A DNA stretch of 10,972 nt from assembly GCA_048615375.1 (NCBI GenBank), contig JBMCLJ010000047.1, positions 1-10,972 on the forward strand, read 5' to 3'. A program made the translations under genes and the position numbers. Positions within the stretch are counted from its first letter, which is position 1. Each line of letters starts with the position of its first letter. The notes below the pieces were generated by a model. That model was not told the origin of the DNA and ran no database searches. It worked only from the letters and a program-made list of their open reading frames with translations. Below, piece by piece: positions 1-6,081 of the stretch. This stretch comes from JBMCLJ01 sp048615375. GTDB taxonomy: Bacteria; Patescibacteriota; Dojkabacteria; JAOAGR01.

Positions 1-26
1 CCCGAAGAGTTACAAAATATTTGATT

Positions 27-917
27 TTATTCCGCACTAAATGGGAAAGTCAGGAGCTCTGTAATAAACTCCTGTAAGTATTCTGCTGGTATAGCGAATG
101 CAATATTTTCTACTCCCCGTACACCAGCGAAGTTTACTCCAACCACTTCACCTTCACTGTTCAGTAATGGACCTCCGGAATTACCTGGGTTTACAGCGGC
201 ATCTGTTTGTATCGCATCAGGAAATCGTATGGAAACCCCCCGAAATGTTGACGGTTCTATGACGACTTCTCTATTGACTCCACTGATAATGCCGGAAGTA
301 ATCGTACTCTCAAGACTCCCCAAAGGATTACCGATTGCAACAACCGCTTGTCCTGGACGAATTTGCGTGGTAGAAAGTGGTAATGCAGGAAGATTTGAAG
401 CATTCACACGGAGAAGTGCAAGATCATTTTCCGGTCTGCGGGTCACTGATTGTACCTCGTATCTGTTGCCATCCTGTAATTGGACGAAATATGACGCGTT
501 CGTGAATGAAACTACATGATAATTAGTAGCAATTATCCCTGTTGCGTCAACGATAAATCCTGAACCAATAATACCTTGACGTGGAATACCGATACTTACC
601 ACAGAAGGACTCGCGCTTTCATAGATATCACTTACATCCCTGAGTTCTACGGGGGAAGAAGCGTTGATCTGCCGGGTATCCTGATTTAATTCATGCATGC
701 CATTGCTTAGAGCTGCTTCTTTGCTTGAATCAGCGTTTTCACTTCTCGTCTCTACTGCTGTATTCCTGTTGGCATGAATAAATATAAAGAAACCAGACAC
801 AGCAACCAGCGGGATAATTAAAAAACTTATTCCCATAACCAGAATACCAATAAATTTTCCTCGTGTGCCATCTGCGTTGTCCTTTTCAGGTAGTATTGTA
901 ATTGTAGTGTGTTCCAT
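27..917 (-). CDS. htrA: Membrane-anchored HtrA/DegP-like serine protease without PDZ domain
   Basis: This is a trypsin-like serine protease of the HtrA (S1C) group, 296 residues. A short charged N-terminus is followed by one hydrophobic segment at about residues 22-48, so the protein is probably anchored in the cytoplasmic membrane with its catalytic domain outside. A linker of about 45 residues leads to the protease domain (about 95-290). The catalytic triad is visible: His134 in TNYHVVS, Asp165 in ENDLALL and Ser247 in GNSGGPLL. The protein ends right after the protease fold, so the usual C-terminal PDZ domain is missing. HtrA proteases degrade or refold damaged envelope proteins; without PDZ, substrate choice and oligomer control must differ. 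The ATG start is backed by an AAGGA motif about 11 nt upstream. The gene is divergent from rmlA, and its stop lies 26 nt from the window edge. Confidence 0.93.
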   Translation of the reverse strand: MEHTTITILPEKDNADGTRGKFIGILVMGISFLIIPLVAVSGFFIFIHANRNTAVETRSENADSSKEAALSNGMHELNQDTRQINASSPVELRDVSDIYESASPSVVSIGIPRQGIIGSGFIVDATGIIATNYHVVSFTNASYFVQLQDGNRYEVQSVTRRPENDLALLRVNASNLPALPLSTTQIRPGQAVVAIGNPLGSLESTITSGIISGVNREVVIEPSTFRGVSIRFPDAIQTDAAVNPGNSGGPLLNSEGEVVGVNFAGVRGVENIAFAIPAEYLQEFITELLTFPFSAE

Positions 918-1034
918 TTCAACAATGTTCCTTCACCATAGTAAGTTTCGCTATATTACAGTTATAGACTTTTTTTCTTTCGCCTGCCATGCCGAATGAC
1001 AGATACTCCCCCCAGGCCTCTCCAGAAGAGCTTT

Positions 1035-1056
1035 TGATTAAAGTACTGGTTAATCA
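1035..1056. promoter_or_regulatory. Inverted repeat upstream of rmlA, possible operator
   Basis: A perfect 7-bp inverted repeat, TGATTAA and TTAATCA, is separated by 8 nt in the 167-bp gap between the divergent protease and rmlA genes. It overlaps a weak -35-like TTGATT (1034-1039). A -10-like TAGAAT follows at 1061-1066, but the 21-nt spacing is too long for a good sigma70 promoter. The symmetry suggests a dimeric regulator site; that is inference. Confidence 0.35.
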
Positions 1057-1093
1057 CTGGTAGAATAATGGCAAGTATCGTACAATGTGCTGT

Positions 1094-2176
1094 ATGAAAG
1101 CACTTATTACCGCAGGAGGCCGGGGGACACGCTTACGACCGCTCACTCATACCCAGAACAAGCATGTACTTCCTATAGCCAATAAGCCGATTATTTTTTA
1201 TGCAATTGAAGATTGCGTGCAAATTGGGATAAAAGACATAATCATTAGCATTAACAAAGGGGATACCGAACTCCCCGGGGTTGTTGGTGATGGAAGTAGA
1301 TGGGGGATACATATCACCTACCAGGAGCAGGATGCACCACTTGGGCTTGGTTTTGTACTTAAAATTGCTGAGCCGCTAATAAAAAACGATGACTTCGTGT
1401 TTTATTATGGTGATAATATCTTTACCGGAGGACTGAAAAAGCACGTCCAAAAATGGAAAAAAGAAGGCACTAACTTTCATCTTTGCCTCGTCAAGGTACA
1501 AGATCCAGAACGTTTTGGTGTTGCGTTGACAGAAAAAAACCGGGTAATCACTACAGTCGAGAAGCCACAGAACTTCGTCAGTGATCTGGCAATTACCGGT
1601 ATACAGTTGTATGACAAAAATATATTCGAAGCTATTAAACATACCAAACCCACTCCGCCAAGAGCCGGACGTACTATCGCGGAAATGGATATACCACCTG
1701 CTAATCAGTGGTTGATCGACAATGGCTTTACAGCCAGCTATTCAATCATCAATGGCTGGTGGAAAGATACCGGAAAACCGGAATCCCTTCTTTCAGCAAA
1801 TCAATTAGTTCTGGAAACAACCAAGGGAAAAATCGAAGGGGTACTCAATGAATCTACTATTGAAGGAAAAGTACAGGTCGGCAAAGGCTCTCTCATAGAA
1901 AACTCTGTTGTACGGGGCCCGGTCGTTATCGGGAAAGACTGTGTGATCAAAAATGCCTATATCGGTCCTTTTACCGCCATATCTGATTCGTGTGAAGTAA
2001 CAGAATGTGAAATAGAAAATAGTATCGTGCTTGCGCATGCCACAATCCATGACCTTACAACACGGCTTGATTCAAGCATTATTGGCTGTAATACATCTGT
2101 TCACTCAAAAACTACTAAACCCATGAACCTCAATCTCTTACTAGGAGACAATTGTGCAGTGCATATACCAAAATAA
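1094..2176 (+). CDS. rmlA: Glucose-1-phosphate thymidylyltransferase, long form
   Basis: This is a nucleotidyltransferase of the RmlA long (StrD-like) type that joins glucose 1-phosphate and dTTP to give dTDP-glucose, the first step towards dTDP-deoxysugars. Numbered from the ATG at 1094 (360 residues), it shows the nucleotide-binding signature GGRGTRLRPLT at 8-18, a metal-site YYGDN at 105-109, VEKP at 155-158 and WKDTG at 223-227. From about 248 to 340 there is a run of V/I-G-x-x-x hexads typical of a left-handed beta helix, which separates the long form from the roughly 290-residue RmlA. An in-frame ATG at 1085 would add only MCC; I prefer 1094 because MKALITAGG is the family's normal start. 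Neither start has a clear Shine-Dalgarno site. rmlB, rmlC and rmlD are not in the window, so the end product is unknown. UTP use cannot be excluded. Confidence 0.93.
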   Translation: MKALITAGGRGTRLRPLTHTQNKHVLPIANKPIIFYAIEDCVQIGIKDIIISINKGDTELPGVVGDGSRWGIHITYQEQDAPLGLGFVLKIAEPLIKNDDFVFYYGDNIFTGGLKKHVQKWKKEGTNFHLCLVKVQDPERFGVALTEKNRVITTVEKPQNFVSDLAITGIQLYDKNIFEAIKHTKPTPPRAGRTIAEMDIPPANQWLIDNGFTASYSIINGWWKDTGKPESLLSANQLVLETTKGKIEGVLNESTIEGKVQVGKGSLIENSVVRGPVVIGKDCVIKNAYIGPFTAISDSCEVTECEIENSIVLAHATIHDLTTRLDSSIIGCNTSVHSKTTKPMNLNLLLGDNCAVHIPK

Positions 2177-2211
2177 GGATGCTTGACTGCATACATGTAC
2201 CACCAGTCGTT

Positions 2212-2244
2212 TTGCATTTCGAGTATAAGGATTTATAATTCCTT
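2212..2244 (+). promoter_or_regulatory. Likely ugd promoter with overlapping palindrome
   Basis: A -35-like TTGCAT (2212-2217) and a perfect -10 TATAAT (2234-2239) are 16 nt apart, about 30 nt before the preferred ugd start. The -10 box sits inside the near-palindrome AAGGATTTATAATTCCTT (2227-2244), whose arms are AAGGA and TCCTT. This suggests ugd has its own promoter, despite following rmlA, and may be controlled by a protein binding over the -10. Confidence 0.5.
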
Positions 2245-2269
2245 GTATTTTCTTACAATCAATATCCCT

Positions 2270-3643
2270 ATGAAAAAAACAATCGCAATTATCGGAACAG
2301 GGTACGTGGGTTTAACCACAGCCGCGTTACTGTCGAATGCAGGCTTTACCGTGTACACAGTAGACATTAATAAAGAGAAAATCGACACGATCAAAACAGG
2401 CAAGTCATACTTCTATGAGGCTGGGCTTAATGAGTTTGTGAAGAAAGGCGTAGAACTTGGTACGCTCCTGCCGACCACTTCAGTTGAAGAAGCTGTTCCG
2501 CAGGCTGATATTGTGTTTTCGTGTGTTGGAACCCCGGACAAGCCGGACGGGAGCTCCGATCTAACCCAGATCTACGCCGCTGCTGAGTCTGTAGTGAAAC
2601 ACGCGAAAGAGGGTCTTATTTTCGTCCAGAAGAGCACAGTTCCTGTCGGTACCGGTAAAGCAGTACGTGAACATATGCGTTCTACCCGTCCAGACGTTTC
2701 TGTACACTATATTTCTAATCCTGAGTTTCTTGCAGAAGGTTCAGCGGTGTACGATACCTTGCACTTTGACCGCCTCGTTGTCGGTGGTGAGGACAACGAA
2801 GCTGTTCAGGAAGTCGTTACGGTATTTCATGAATTAACCAGGTTCGCGAAAAGCATTGACGCGAGCGAATACGCCGAGTACGCGGCATTTTACAATGGTA
2901 AGCTCTTCAATGATGATCCTCAGATTATCACGACAAACCTGGAAAGCGCCGAGTTAATAAAAGTTACTGCGAACGCGTTTTTAGCTTTGAAAATTTCATT
3001 CGCGAATTCCATCGCATTACTCTGCGATACATCAGGCGCGGATATCAGCCAGGTCATGCATGGAGTCGGTGGTGACAGGCGAATCGGCAAGTCCTTCCTG
3101 TACGCGGGTCTTGGCTGGGGAGGCGGTTGCTTCCCGAAAGATGTCAGTGGATTACTCGCTGTTGGTCAGTCCCACGGCGTGCAGCTACCCATCATGGAAT
3201 CAGCTGTTGAAGTAAACCAGGGAATGCCGGAGTATGCTGTTGAAAAACTTGCCCAGGAAGCCGGCAACCTGCCGGAAAAGACAATAGCGATTTTAGGACT
3301 TTCATTCAAACCAGGTACAAGTGATGTCCGCAGGTCTCAATCAATCAAACTCGCGAATATGCTCGCCCAGATAGCAAAAGAAGTACGTGCTTTTGATCCT
3401 CAAGCAATGGAGGAAGCCAGAGAACATACCGACGAGGAGGTGCTGTTTACCGGTACTCTCGAAGAGTGCATCGAAGGTGCAGATGTCGTAGTACTGGCGA
3501 CAGAGTGGAAAGAGTTTATCGAATACGACTGGACTTCAGTACAGGATAAACTCAAAGGAACAATACTACTCGACGCCAGGAACCGACTGGACAAAGACGC
3601 CATCACCGCGGCGGGGATGAGATATGTGGGGATTGGAAGGTAA
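2270..3643 (+). CDS. ugd: UDP-glucose 6-dehydrogenase
   Basis: This enzyme oxidises UDP-glucose to UDP-glucuronate with two NAD+, supplying uronic acid for surface polysaccharides. From the ATG at 2270 it has 457 residues, near the family norm. The NAD-binding Rossmann motif GTGYVG is at 10-14 and flanks, with Asp32 closing the ribose site. Other family marks are the NPEFLAEGSA block at 150-159, Lys231 and Asn235 in the central helix, the catalytic Cys287 in GWGGGCFPKD, and the C-terminal domain motif GLSFKPGTSDVR at 343-354. All key residues are present. An upstream in-frame TTG at 2183 would add 29 residues unlike the family, so 2270 is preferred. No good Shine-Dalgarno site precedes it, though a promoter lies in the 93-bp gap after rmlA. 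The stop codon falls inside one arm of the inverted repeat that bounds the next segment. Confidence 0.97.
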   Translation: MKKTIAIIGTGYVGLTTAALLSNAGFTVYTVDINKEKIDTIKTGKSYFYEAGLNEFVKKGVELGTLLPTTSVEEAVPQADIVFSCVGTPDKPDGSSDLTQIYAAAESVVKHAKEGLIFVQKSTVPVGTGKAVREHMRSTRPDVSVHYISNPEFLAEGSAVYDTLHFDRLVVGGEDNEAVQEVVTVFHELTRFAKSIDASEYAEYAAFYNGKLFNDDPQIITTNLESAELIKVTANAFLALKISFANSIALLCDTSGADISQVMHGVGGDRRIGKSFLYAGLGWGGGCFPKDVSGLLAVGQSHGVQLPIMESAVEVNQGMPEYAVEKLAQEAGNLPEKTIAILGLSFKPGTSDVRRSQSIKLANMLAQIAKEVRAFDPQAMEEAREHTDEEVLFTGTLEECIEGADVVVLATEWKEFIEYDWTSVQDKLKGTILLDARNRLDKDAITAAGMRYVGIGR

Positions 3644-3664
3644 CACCCCCGCTCCTTACTTCGC
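3640..3664. repeat. Left arm of inverted repeat bounding the 3.64-5.03 kb segment
   Basis: GTAACACCCCC followed, after a few variable bases, by CTTACTTCGC. Its inverted counterpart lies at 5009-5032. The arm begins in the last ugd codon and includes its TAA stop. The two arms share 11 identical bases and then 9 of 10, separated by 3-4 unlike bases. Confidence 0.6.
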
Positions 3665-3683
3665 TATTGCTTCGTGGAGCCGC

Positions 3684-3697
3684 ATCTCACGCAGGAG
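3684..3697 (+). repeat. 14-bp direct repeat, copy 1
   Basis: ATCTCACGCAGGAG matches ATCTCACACAGGAG at 4952-4965 in 13 of 14 positions on the same strand. Both copies are near the outer edges of the 3.64-5.03 kb segment and next to strong hairpins. Confidence 0.5.
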
Positions 3698-3720
3698 TCT
3701 TCGTGACAACGAGAATCCTG
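3692..3720. repeat. Imperfect hairpin downstream of ugd
   Basis: CAGGAGTCTTCGT pairs with ACGAGAATCCTG around a GACA loop, with one mismatch and one bulge. No T-run follows, so it is not a classical intrinsic terminator for ugd, though it could stabilise the 3' end of the mRNA. Confidence 0.5.
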
Positions 3721-3744
3721 TGCTGCAATGCACTTTAAGAGCAA

Positions 3745-3766
3745 GGGAACAATAATCATTGTTCCC
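3745..3766. repeat. Perfect 9-bp hairpin, core shared with 4920-4949
   Basis: GGGAACAAT and ATTGTTCCC form a perfect stem around a 4-nt loop (AATC). It lies between the convergent ends of ugd and the helical protein gene, so it may end or protect both transcripts. No T-run follows on either strand. The central 18 bases match the core of the hairpin at 4920-4949 in inverted orientation at 17 of 18 positions. Confidence 0.7.
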
Positions 3767-3776
3767 TACGGCTGGA

Positions 3777-4481
3777 TTACGATGTAATTGCATCGGATGA
3801 GGTTTGTGGGGATGTTTGGGGCTGAGGGGAAGAATGACCGGTATCGATAATCATTCTGGCATCGTGGTACTGACGGTAAAAATCCGGATTTGCTTCGCGA
3901 TAACGCTCCATGAGCTTATCGAGTCTTTCACTCAGTATCGTATCAACCTGGTGTATAGTCTCAGATATCTGCTCACCAGCGTCTTTTCTCTCTACAATCG
4001 CGGTACGTGGAGCAACAGTGACGTTTTGCAGCTCTGTTATGTCCTCCTGAAATGTCTCAAGCTCATCCCGTGTAATATTGTAGTCGCCTAACTCTTCAAG
4101 CAAGTCAATCGCCTTGTCATGAATACCCTGTAACATCTCGATCAACACGGTATCCCGCGATTTTTCAAGCTTTGACCGGGAAAAGTCCATCGCCGATTGC
4201 AGCTCAATCAGGTTCTTCATGCTCGCGCAGGTATACAGGATACCCGCGATTTCCAGACCTTTATTGATACTTGCTTCAGTAAATTCCTCTTTCTGATCGG
4301 TAATACCGGTGATGTCTTTCTGCCGGTTTTTCACCGCTTCGCCAAGAGCATCAAGTTTTTGGCGCAGCTCCTGCACATTCTGACCAAATACCGGCAAGGT
4401 AGACCAGGTCGGCGTATACTTCACAAGCACCTGCACGACGGTATAATACATTGTTAACTTATTTTCATATCTTTTTTTCAT
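3777..4481 (-). CDS. All-helical protein of unknown function, Bacteroidota-like family
   Basis: The 234-residue protein is predicted almost entirely alpha-helical from its composition, with coiled-coil-like stretches at about 35-70, 100-150 and 165-195 and no membrane segment. The last 20 residues are a low-complexity S/P/Q/T tail. The start MKKRYENKLTMY, the block APRTAIVERKDAGEQI at about 157-172 and the end motif PDFYRQYHDAR at 199-209 remind me of an uncharacterised family of about 200-220 residues that is common, often multicopy, in Bacteroidota. That resemblance is from memory, and I know of no function. The start codon is ATG without an obvious Shine-Dalgarno site. It sits alone between hairpins in a segment bounded by inverted repeats, opposite ugd and upstream of no recognisable partner except the broken frame at 4680-4904. 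Transfer from another phylum is possible. Confidence 0.75.
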   Translation of the reverse strand: MKKRYENKLTMYYTVVQVLVKYTPTWSTLPVFGQNVQELRQKLDALGEAVKNRQKDITGITDQKEEFTEASINKGLEIAGILYTCASMKNLIELQSAMDFSRSKLEKSRDTVLIEMLQGIHDKAIDLLEELGDYNITRDELETFQEDITELQNVTVAPRTAIVERKDAGEQISETIHQVDTILSERLDKLMERYREANPDFYRQYHDARMIIDTGHSSPQPQTSPQTSSDAITS

Positions 4482-4637
4482 GGTGAATTTTTTCTACATG
4501 GCTAATTAATAACCTGGCACCTCCCACAGCATTTACCTGCCGACCTGCATACATCTTTGCGTTAAGGAGCGATGGTGGAGCTGGAGTGTACGCCTGAAGG
4601 CTTGTATGGTGTCACTTGTTGGAGATCGTGTTCAGGT

Positions 4638-4672
4638 CTATGGATCATAGGTACAAGATCCATGCTCCATAG
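4638..4672. repeat. Two mutually exclusive 7-bp stems
   Basis: CTATGGA (4638-4644) pairs with TCCATAG (4666-4672), while ATGGATC (4640-4646) pairs with GATCCAT (4657-4663). The left arms overlap, so only one stem can form at a time. This could be a switch-like RNA element or the trace of nested repeats; no associated gene makes the role clear. Confidence 0.35.
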
Positions 4673-4679
4673 TACGACA

Positions 4680-4904
4680 TTAGTTCCTGTTTGTCACATC
4701 GGTTCGCTCAAGACGCCGGCTGCCTCGCTTCATTGTCCGATCCATCTGATGCTCCAGCCGAATAATACGCTCCACCGTCCAGTCAAATTTCTCCCCTGTC
4801 TCAAGGTATTGCTTAAAGGTACTAGCTGATTTCTTCACTGTCCCGTCGCATTACTTGATCGCCCCAGCGAATTTCCCCACTGTCCCACCCAGTTTCTTCA
4901 CCAT
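4680..4904 (-). pseudogene. Short basic reading frame broken by one in-frame TAA
   Basis: From an ATG at 4904 the frame reads MVKKLGGTVGKFAGAIK, hits TAA at 4853-4851, then continues open for 56 more codons to a second TAA at 4682-4680. The continuation looks protein-like: after the stop come GTVKKSASTFKQYLETGEKF and an amphipathic, charged helix rich in R, K and E. The segment GTVGKF before the stop echoes GTVKKS after it, hinting at an internal repeat. A shorter intact product could begin at GTG 4838 (52 residues). I do not recognise the protein. It lies upstream of, and on the same strand as, the helical gene at 3777-4481, so it may be a decayed partner. Chance cannot be excluded for so short a frame. 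Confidence 0.35.
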
Positions 4905-4919
4905 TCTTCAGGTTTATTG

Positions 4920-4949
4920 CGTAAAGAACATTGATTATTGTTCTTTACG
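4920..4949. repeat. Perfect 11-bp hairpin, core shared with 3745-3766
   Basis: CGTAAAGAACA and TGTTCTTTACG form a perfect stem around the 8-nt loop TTGATTAT. The centre repeats, in inverted orientation, the core of the hairpin at 3745-3766, while the outer stems differ (GGG/CCC there, CGTAAA/TTTACG here). Different sequence in the outer arms with pairing kept suggests selection on the structure. Confidence 0.7.
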
Positions 4950-4951
4950 AA

Positions 4952-4965
4952 ATCTCACACAGGAG
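4952..4965 (+). repeat. 14-bp direct repeat, copy 2
   Basis: ATCTCACACAGGAG, the partner of 3684-3697, starts 2 nt after the hairpin at 4920-4949. Confidence 0.5.
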
Positions 4966-4972
4966 AGTAAGC

Positions 4973-5002
4973 TGCCCCCTCTTAGTAAAATAAGAGGGGG
5001 CA
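4973..5002 (-). terminator. Strong GC-rich hairpin after manC, possible terminator
   Basis: TGCCCCCTCTTA pairs perfectly over 12 bp with TAAGAGGGGGCA around a 6-nt loop, starting 26 nt after the manC stop. This is the strongest stem in the window and fits the end of the RNase J-manC transcript. The T-run expected of an intrinsic terminator is missing on both strands, so it may be an mRNA-end stabiliser or a dispersed intergenic palindrome instead. Confidence 0.5.
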
Positions 5003-5008
5003 AAGCGC

Positions 5009-5032
5009 GCGAAGCAAGCTTGGGGGTGTTAC
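5009..5032. repeat. Right arm of inverted repeat bounding the 3.64-5.03 kb segment
   Basis: GCGAAGCAAG followed by a few bases and GGGGGTGTTAC is the inverted counterpart of 3640-3664. It covers the manC TAA stop, just as the left arm covers the ugd stop. Confidence 0.6.
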
Positions 5033-6078
5033 TGCAGGTCCTCCGGTAATCCCTCTACTATCTTTTTCACCTCTCCAGCTTTGTCGAGAGCGCATACCAG
5101 TATCGCGGAATCTGTTTCTACCACGGCTATCCTGTGCACGCCGACTAACGCGACCCTTTTTCTGGATACAACGAGATTATCTGAAGCGTCAAAAGAAGCT
5201 ATAACATTCCTGTTCATGCGCTCGCCTGCAACTTCCTGGACTGTTCTCCAGTTCGCGACATCTATCCACGATAATTCCGCTGGTATAACCCAGATGTTTT
5301 CAGAATGCTCCGCGATGCCGTAATCGATAGAAATTTTCCTGCATTTTTTGAATAATTCTTTTTGTTTTTCTGTATCACTTGCTTTACCGTACTCCATCAA
5401 CACTTCGTATGTTTCCGGGACGAGTTTTTTATACTCCTGAAGCATTGTCTTCGCTATAAATGCGTAATTTCCCATGTTCCAGAGATACTTCCAGCTCCTC
5501 ACAAACTCTTGTGCGGTCCTGGCGTCCGGTTTTTCTTTAAAACTGCTTTTTGTAAAAATAATCTGACTTTCTATCCTGCCAATAGGCTCCCCCATCTCGA
5601 TATAGCCAAAACCGGTTTCCGGATAATCAGGATTCGTACCAATCGCGAATATTTTATCCGGATGCTGTTCGAGAGCCTGAAACGCGATATCCTGTACTTT
5701 ATACAGCTCTTCCGGTTTTGGGATATGGTGGTCGCACTGCGCCAGGTATATCGCGGTATCTGGATCTCTCAGGGAAATAGTCGCACTGATTAATCCAATC
5801 GCTGCCATAGTATCCATAGAGACGGGCTCACAAATGAAATTCGACTCCGGCAACTCAGGTAGCTCCACTCTGGCCTGTTCAAAGGCAGAGGAGGTAATAG
5901 AAACGAAAATCTCTTGTGGTTCGAACTTTATCGCGAGCCTCTCGTAGGTTTCACGAAGTAAACTCTTATCTGAGAACAGTTTCAGAAACTGTTTTGGGCT
6001 TGATTTAGTTGACAGAGGCCAGAGTCTCTTCCCTGTGCCTCCTGCCAGAATAACGACCGCTTTATTCATGGTGCTCAT
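5029..6078 (-). CDS. manC: Mannose-1-phosphate guanylyltransferase
   Basis: This cytoplasmic enzyme makes GDP-mannose from mannose 1-phosphate and GTP, a precursor for mannose- and fucose-containing surface glycans. At 349 residues it is the single-domain form, lacking the phosphomannose isomerase half of bifunctional ManC/AlgA proteins. Family marks in order are LAGGTGKRLWPLS at 11-23 with PKQF at 28-31, the sugar-binding TGFGYIE at 155-161, FKEKPD at 180-185, WNMGNYAF at 200-207 and the block from SIDYGIAE to WIDVANW at 250-277. The segment EPVSMDTMAAI at 84-94 departs from the usual EPxGRNTAPAI. The first ATG (6078) lies 3 nt after the RNase J stop, so the two are surely co-transcribed and perhaps translationally coupled; a second ATG three codons in (6069) is also possible. 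A strong hairpin follows the gene. Confidence 0.95.
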   Translation of the reverse strand: MSTMNKAVVILAGGTGKRLWPLSTKSSPKQFLKLFSDKSLLRETYERLAIKFEPQEIFVSITSSAFEQARVELPELPESNFICEPVSMDTMAAIGLISATISLRDPDTAIYLAQCDHHIPKPEELYKVQDIAFQALEQHPDKIFAIGTNPDYPETGFGYIEMGEPIGRIESQIIFTKSSFKEKPDARTAQEFVRSWKYLWNMGNYAFIAKTMLQEYKKLVPETYEVLMEYGKASDTEKQKELFKKCRKISIDYGIAEHSENIWVIPAELSWIDVANWRTVQEVAGERMNRNVIASFDASDNLVVSRKRVALVGVHRIAVVETDSAILVCALDKAGEVKKIVEGLPEDLQ

Positions 6079-6081
6079 TCG

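Larger units (their letters stand above)
4482..5028. other. 547-bp gap: hairpins, repeats and a broken reading frame
   Basis: No intact gene is convincing here. From left to right it holds about 150 bp without clear signals, two competing stems at 4638-4672, a minus-strand frame with an internal TAA at 4680-4904, a long perfect hairpin at 4920-4949, a 14-bp direct-repeat copy at 4952-4965, and the GC-rich hairpin at 4973-5002 after manC. I saw no tRNA T-loop or D-loop pattern. Confidence 0.6.

Noticed and set aside
229..519. Plus-strand open frame of 96 codons inside the HtrA gene
   Set aside because: It is antisense to a gene with an intact catalytic triad and has no protein-like motif of its own.
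1376..2050. Two minus-strand open frames inside rmlA
   Set aside because: They oppose a well-conserved nucleotidyltransferase and show no recognisable domain or start signal.
4500..4720. Possible tRNA or structured RNA gene in the gap
   Set aside because: No T-loop GTTCRA with proper stem, D-loop or CCA end could be found; only short stems are present.
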